Source: Micromonospora sp. WMMD961
GTDB lineage: Bacteria; Actinomycetota; Actinomycetes; Mycobacteriales; Micromonosporaceae
Direction of reading: 5' to 3'
Length of the DNA: 64,000 nt
Assembly: GCF_029626145.1 (NCBI RefSeq)
Contig: NZ_JARUBJ010000002.1
Coordinates: 1,146,501 to 1,210,500 of the forward strand
Positions 59,953-64,000 of this stretch are shown here, one piece after another (the stretch's first letter is position 1; each line of letters begins with the position of its first letter). A program made the position numbers and the translations under genes. Below the pieces are notes generated by a model that ran no database searches, was not told where the DNA came from, and saw nothing but the letters and a program-made list of their open reading frames with translations.

Positions 59953-61682
59953 GCCGGCACCTCCGCCGTCTGCTGCGAGGCGACGATCTCGGCGTACGTC
60001 GGGCAGGTCTCCAACAACTCCGTGTGTCGTCCCACTCCGACGACCCCTCCGTTCTCGAGCACGATGATCTGGTCGGCATCGATGATCGTGGAAACCCGCT
60101 GGGCCACGATCACCACTGCTGAGTGAGCGGTGACCGGCCGCAACGCCGCTCTCAGCCGCGCGTCGGTGCCAAGGTCGAGCGCGGAGAACGAGTCGTCGAA
60201 CAGGTAGATCTCCGGTTGCCGTACCAGTGCGCGGGCGATGGCGAGGCGCTGCCGCTGCCCACCGGAGACGGTGGTGCCACCCTGCGCGATCGGTGCGTCC
60301 AGCCCGCCGGGCATCTGCGCCACGAAGTCCCGGGCCTGGGCGATCTCCAGCGCCGCCCACAGCTCCTCGTCGGTGGCGTCCGGGTTGCCGTAGCGCAGAT
60401 TGCTCGCGATCGTCCCGGTGAACAGGTAGGGCCGCTGGGGCACCAGGCCGATGCGCCGCCACAGCTCGTCGGGCGCCAGCTCCCGCACGTCCACACCGTC
60501 GACCAGCACCGTGCCCGCGGTGACGTCGACCAGGCGGGGAACCAGCGAGAGCAGGGTCGTCTTGCCGGCGCCGGTGCTGCCGATGATCGCCGTGGTGGTG
60601 CCGGGGGTGGCCCGGAAGGAGATGTCGCGCAGCACCGGCTCGACCGCTCCCGGGTACTGGAAGCGCACCCCGCGCAGCTCCAACTCGGCCCGGGTGGGCA
60701 GGTCGGTGACCGGCGTGGCGGCGGGGACCACCGAGGAGTCGGTGTCCAGCACCTCGACGATGCGTTCGGCGCAGACCGCGGCCCGGGGCACCATCATCAG
60801 CATGAAGGTGGCCATCATGACCGCCATCAGGATCTGCATCAGGTACTGCAGGAAGGCCGTCAGCGCGCCGACCTGGATCGCGTTGGCGTCCACCCGTTGC
60901 GCCCCGAACCAGAGCACCGCCACGCTGGAGACGTTCAGCACCAGCATGACCACCGGGAAGATCAGCGCCAGCAACCGGCCGGTGCGCAGCGCGGTGGCGG
61001 TCAGGTCGGCGTTGGCGACGGCGAAGCGGTCCGTCTCGTACGGCTCGCGGACGAACGCGCGGACCACGCGGATGCCGGTGATCTGCTCGCGCAGCACCCG
61101 GTTGACCGTGTCGATCCGGGTCTGCATCAGCCGGAAGCCCGGCACCATCCGGCGGATGATCGCGCCGAGCGCTATGGCCAGCACCGGCACGCTGACCAGC
61201 ATCAGCCAGGACAACCCGATGTCCTCGCGCAGCGCCATGAACACGCCGCCGACGCTCATGATCGGTGCGGCGACCAGCATCGTGCAGCTCATCAGCACGA
61301 GCATCTGCACCTGCTGCACGTCGTTGGTGTTGCGGGTGATCAGCGACGGAGCTCCGAACCGGGCCACCTCACGGGCCGAGAACCTGTTGACGTGCCCGAA
61401 CAGCCTGGCGCGGACGTCGCGGCCGAAGCCCATCGCGATCCGCGCGCCGAGGTAGACGGCGGCGATCGAACAGACGATCTGGATCAGGCTGACCAGCAGC
61501 ATCCAACCGCCGGTGCGCACGATGTAGTCGGTGTCTCCCCGGGCCACACCCTGGTCGATGATGTCCGCGTTGAGGCTGGGCAGGTAGAGCGAGGCCATGG
61601 TGCCCACGAACTGGAGCAGCACCACCGCCAGCAGCGGTCGTTGGTAGGTGCGCAGTTGGTTGCGCAGCAGTCGGATCAGCAC
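59949..61682 (-). CDS. ABC exporter half-transporter with degenerate catalytic base
   Basis: A 577-residue exporter subunit with six transmembrane segments (about 15-310) and an ATPase domain with Walker A GSTGAGKTT and signature VSGGQRQRLAIARAL. Walker B reads IYLFDDSFSALD, with Asp replacing the catalytic Glu. This asymmetry is typical of heterodimeric exporters such as TM287/288. GTG 61682 has GAAGGA seven bases upstream and overlaps the marR stop by seven bases. Confidence 0.9.
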   Translation of the reverse strand: MLIRLLRNQLRTYQRPLLAVVLLQFVGTMASLYLPSLNADIIDQGVARGDTDYIVRTGGWMLLVSLIQIVCSIAAVYLGARIAMGFGRDVRARLFGHVNRFSAREVARFGAPSLITRNTNDVQQVQMLVLMSCTMLVAAPIMSVGGVFMALREDIGLSWLMLVSVPVLAIALGAIIRRMVPGFRLMQTRIDTVNRVLREQITGIRVVRAFVREPYETDRFAVANADLTATALRTGRLLALIFPVVMLVLNVSSVAVLWFGAQRVDANAIQVGALTAFLQYLMQILMAVMMATFMLMMVPRAAVCAERIVEVLDTDSSVVPAATPVTDLPTRAELELRGVRFQYPGAVEPVLRDISFRATPGTTTAIIGSTGAGKTTLLSLVPRLVDVTAGTVLVDGVDVRELAPDELWRRIGLVPQRPYLFTGTIASNLRYGNPDATDEELWAALEIAQARDFVAQMPGGLDAPIAQGGTTVSGGQRQRLAIARALVRQPEIYLFDDSFSALDLGTDARLRAALRPVTAHSAVVIVAQRVSTIIDADQIIVLENGGVVGVGRHTELLETCPTYAEIVASQQTAEVPA

Positions 61683-62158
61683 GCCGGATCCTTCGGTTCG
61701 GTGAGGCCTCCGGTCATCTGCGGGTCGTCCCCGCTGCCGATGACCTCCAGCAGGAACTCGCGGATCACCTGGGCCTTCTCCGGATCGGCGTCGACCGAGG
61801 TGAGCGGGCGTCCGGAGTGCATCAGCGCGCCGAGCGCGGCCACCCGTTCCCGCCCGGCGGGCGTGAGGGCCAGGCGGATGCTGCGCCGGTCGCTGTCGTC
61901 GCGCTGGCGCTCGACCAGACCGTCGCGCTCCAGCGTGTCCACGATGCCGGTGAGGGTCGCCGGCCGGACGAAGCCCTTCTCGGCGACCTGCCGGTGGGGC
62001 AGCTCGCCGTGTCGGGCGAGTGTCATCAGGGTGATCATGCCGGCCCGGGTGAGGCCGTGCTCCTCGGCGAGGTAGCGGTTCCACCGCTGCCCGACCAGGT
62101 GCCCGGCCACCACCAGCAGCCGGCCGAGCGGCACGTCCTGGAGGGTCACGAGTTCCAC
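61676..62158 (-). CDS. MarR family regulator of the ABC exporter operon
   Basis: A 160-residue MarR protein. The winged helix covers about residues 38-100 (GLTRAGMITLMTLARHGELPHRQVAEKGF), with the wing at DDSDRRSIRLALTPAG. GTG 62158 lies seven bases past TAATCT (62166-62171), a leaderless promoter. An earlier in-frame start at 62194 would cross that promoter. It is the first gene of the operon marR-ABC-ABC and probably autoregulates through the palindrome at 62174-62190. Confidence 0.87.
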   Translation of the reverse strand: MELVTLQDVPLGRLLVVAGHLVGQRWNRYLAEEHGLTRAGMITLMTLARHGELPHRQVAEKGFVRPATLTGIVDTLERDGLVERQRDDSDRRSIRLALTPAGRERVAALGALMHSGRPLTSVDADPEKAQVIREFLLEVIGSGDDPQMTGGLTEPKDPAC

Positions 62159-62173
62159 GGAAAGTAGATTAGC

Positions 62174-62190
62174 CCCCTGATAGTCAGGGG
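62174..62190. promoter_or_regulatory. MarR operator in its own promoter
   Basis: CCCCTGA-TAG-TCAGGGG is a perfect 7-bp inverted repeat directly upstream of the -10 box TAATCT on the minus strand. Binding here would block RNA polymerase. Confidence 0.65.
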
Positions 62191-62323
62191 CCAAACGAAA
62201 TAGCCGCAGCCGTGGCGACGAACGCGAGTTGCCCGACGGTGCGCTGCCCGAGCGGAGTGACCGGACGCCCGGCGAGGCTCAGCCTCCGGCGGGCGGCGTT
62301 GGCCCGGAAAGTCCCTCCCCAGC

Positions 62324-62398
62324 GTCGATCATGGAGTTGTGGTGGGTGGTTCGTTGGTCGATGCCCGTTATGTAGGGCACCACAACTCCATGATCGAC
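62324..62398. repeat. 75-nt palindromic repeat, family R1, copy C
   Basis: Perfect 21-nt arms (62324-62344, 62378-62398) around a 33-nt loop. It lies 12 bases past the guaB1 stop on that strand and may terminate it. The loop shares GGTT and GCCC/GGG blocks with copy B. Confidence 0.9.
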
Positions 62399-62410
62399 CC
62401 AGATGAGGGG

Positions 62411-63880
62411 CTACCAGCTTGTGGGGAGGGGCATTCCTTCGGTGAAGCCGGCGGCGCTTTGGACGCCGACTAGGGCGCGGTCGTGGAACTCGGTCAGGTC
62501 CCGGGCGCCCGCGTACGTGAACGCGCTGCGTACCCCGGCGATGATCTCGTCGATCAGATCCTCCACACCGGGGCGGGCCGGGGCCAGGTACATCCGGGCC
62601 GAGGAGATGCCCTCCTCGAACACCGCCTTGCGGGCCTGGTCGTACGGGCTGTCGTCGGCGGTACGGGCGCTGACCGCCCGAGCGGACGCCATCCCGAAGC
62701 TCTCCTTGTACCGCCGGCCGTCCGCGTCCGTGTACAGGTCACCCGGGGACTCGTAGGTGCCGGCGAACCAGGAGCCGATCATCACGTTGGACGCTCCGGC
62801 CGCGAGCGCGAGCGCCACGTCCCGTGGATGCCGCACCCCGCCGTCGGCCCAGACGTGCCGGCCCAGTTCGCGGGCCGCCGCCGCGCAGTCGAGGACGGCG
62901 GAGAACTGCGGCCGGCCCACACCGGTCATCATCCGGGTGGTGCACATCGCGCCTGGTCCGACGCCGACCTTGATGATGTCCGCCCCGGCCTCGACCAGGT
63001 CGCGTACCCCCTCGGCGGTGACCACGTTGCCGGCGGCCACCGGCACTCCCGGGTCCAGCTTGCGGACCGCCTGGAGGGCCGAGATCATCCGCGCCTGGTG
63101 CCCGTGCGCGGTATCCACGACCAGGGTGTCCACCCCTGCCTCCAGCAGTGCCCGGGCTTTGCCGGTCACGTCACCGTTGATCCCGACGGCCGCCGCGATC
63201 CGCAGTCGGCCCTGGTCGTCCAGGGCCGGCGTGTAGAGGGTCGCGCGTAGCGCGCCCTGTCGGGTCAGCACCCCGACCAGCCGGCCGTCGGCGTCCACCA
63301 CCGGGGCGAGCCGGCGACGGCCCGCCGAGAGCCTGTCGAACCCGGTACGCGGGTCCGCGTCCGCCGGGACGGTGTGCAACTCGGTGGACATCACGTGGCG
63401 CAGTTGAGCGAACCGGTCCACGCCCGTGGTGTCCGCCTCGGTGACCACGCCCATCGGCCGGCCGTCGTCGTCGACCACGATCACCGCACCGTGCGAGCGC
63501 TTGGGCAGCAGGTGGATGGCGTCGCCGACGGTCTCGGTCGGCCCCAGGGTGATCGGGGTGTCGTAGACCAGGTGCCGCTGCTTGACCCAGGCGACGACAT
63601 TCGCCACCACCTCGATCGGGATGTCCTGCGGGATCACGGTGATCGCGCCCCGGCGGGCCACCGTCTCGGCCATCCGCCGGCCGGCGACCGCGGTCATGTT
63701 CGACACCACCAGCGGGATGGTGGTGCCGGTGCCGTCGCCGGTGGAGAGGTCGACGTCGAGCCGGGAACCCAGGTCGGAGCGGGCCGGCGCCATGAAGACG
63801 TCGGTGTAGGTCAGGTCGTGCGCGGGAACCGCGCCGTGTAGGAACCGCACCCGGCCATCATTCCCGCCCCCGGTCGCCAT
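62411..63880 (-). CDS. guaB1: GuaB1-type IMP dehydrogenase family protein (GMP reductase)
   Basis: A 489-residue TIM barrel with an inserted CBS pair (about 95-220: RSHGAVIVVDDDGRPMGVVTEAD, RLAPVVDADGRLVGVLTRQG). Catalytic Cys is in GPGAMCTTRMMTGVGRPQ. The pattern is that of actinobacterial GuaB1, which in Mycobacterium smegmatis was shown to be a GMP reductase (GMP to IMP) rather than an IMP dehydrogenase. This fits the purine salvage genes elsewhere in the window. Confidence 0.87.
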   Translation of the reverse strand: MATGGGNDGRVRFLHGAVPAHDLTYTDVFMAPARSDLGSRLDVDLSTGDGTGTTIPLVVSNMTAVAGRRMAETVARRGAITVIPQDIPIEVVANVVAWVKQRHLVYDTPITLGPTETVGDAIHLLPKRSHGAVIVVDDDGRPMGVVTEADTTGVDRFAQLRHVMSTELHTVPADADPRTGFDRLSAGRRRLAPVVDADGRLVGVLTRQGALRATLYTPALDDQGRLRIAAAVGINGDVTGKARALLEAGVDTLVVDTAHGHQARMISALQAVRKLDPGVPVAAGNVVTAEGVRDLVEAGADIIKVGVGPGAMCTTRMMTGVGRPQFSAVLDCAAAARELGRHVWADGGVRHPRDVALALAAGASNVMIGSWFAGTYESPGDLYTDADGRRYKESFGMASARAVSARTADDSPYDQARKAVFEEGISSARMYLAPARPGVEDLIDEIIAGVRSAFTYAGARDLTEFHDRALVGVQSAAGFTEGMPLPTSW

Positions 63881-63922
63881 CGCCCACGTCGGTGCCGCAA
63901 ACCACCCTCGTCGTACGGCGCT

Positions 63923-63942
63923 CCGTCCGACAAAGCGGACGG
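63923..63942 (-). terminator. Terminator of the right-edge gene
   Basis: CCGTCCG-ACAAAG-CGGACGG is a perfect 7-bp stem 16 bases past the stop of the partial minus-strand gene. Confidence 0.7.
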
Positions 63943-63958
63943 GAAGGCCCTCCGACCG

Positions 63959-64000
63959 TCAGGCGATGGTGCAGATGGCGGCACCGGCCGTGATGACCGC
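63959..64000 (-). CDS. Partial gene, last 13 codons only
   Basis: On the minus strand the frame AVITAGAAICTIA followed by TGA (63959-63961) enters from the right edge, with a terminator just downstream. The fragment is too short to identify. Confidence 0.4.
   Translation of the reverse strand, partial: AVITAGAAICTIA

Overview
The window is high-GC actinobacterial DNA with GTG and TTG starts, many leaderless promoters, F420-family genes and a conservon-type signalling operon. Gene content and repeat style point to Micromonosporaceae, most likely Micromonospora or a close relative (inference from protein families; no database was searched). No rRNA, tRNA, CRISPR array or intact insertion sequence was seen.

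Layout. 1-5.2 kb: a LacI-type regulator and malE-malF-malG importer genes with repeated GCAAG-N2-CTTGC operators. 5.2-18.4 kb: a nucleoside uptake and salvage block made of a BMP-type lipoprotein, ABC ATPase, two permeases, cytidine deaminase, thymidine phosphorylase, a DUF4272 protein, adenosine deaminase and a uridine-kinase-like protein. It is interrupted by an RlmA-type rRNA methyltransferase, a MarR regulator and a PPOX protein. 18.5-27.3 kb: a four-gene conservon (sensor kinase, roadblock, DUF742, GTPase) facing a two-gene minus-strand unit encoding an IS110-like protein and an acidic protein. 27.4-36.1 kb: PadR with a membrane protein, cydABCD, and a BlaI/M56 pair. 36.3-42.8 kb: two aldehyde dehydrogenase family genes with deoC, then upp, a GPP34 protein and a phosphohexomutase. 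42.8-53.5 kb: a membrane Ser/Thr kinase, a methylmalonyl-CoA mutase family subunit, an M20 amidohydrolase, a DUF4349 lipoprotein and several small housekeeping or unknown genes. 53.5-64 kb: an LpdA-like quinone reductase, a DedA protein, an auxiliary threonyl-tRNA synthetase behind a threonine-rich leader peptide, a MarR-controlled heterodimeric ABC exporter, and GuaB1.

How the genes fit together. Nucleosides enter through the BMP/ABC system. They are deaminated (cdd, add) and phosphorolysed (deoA). Deoxyribose phosphate goes through deoC and an aldehyde dehydrogenase pair, bases are recaptured by upp, and GuaB1 would return GMP to IMP. The bd oxidase genes and the BlaI/M56 pair share CTAC/GTAG-type palindromes upstream, which suggests that BlaI controls cyd.

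Most notable: (1) a truncated ThrRS gene preceded by an 18-codon leader with three consecutive Thr codons and competing hairpins, which looks like ribosome-mediated attenuation of an auxiliary, possibly inhibitor-resistant synthetase; (2) an IS110-like protein that carries the same C-terminal motif set as the conservon kinase opposite it; (3) at least four families of short palindromic or structured repeats, one inserted in frame inside rlmA; (4) at least twelve start codons lying 6-8 bases from a TANNNT box.
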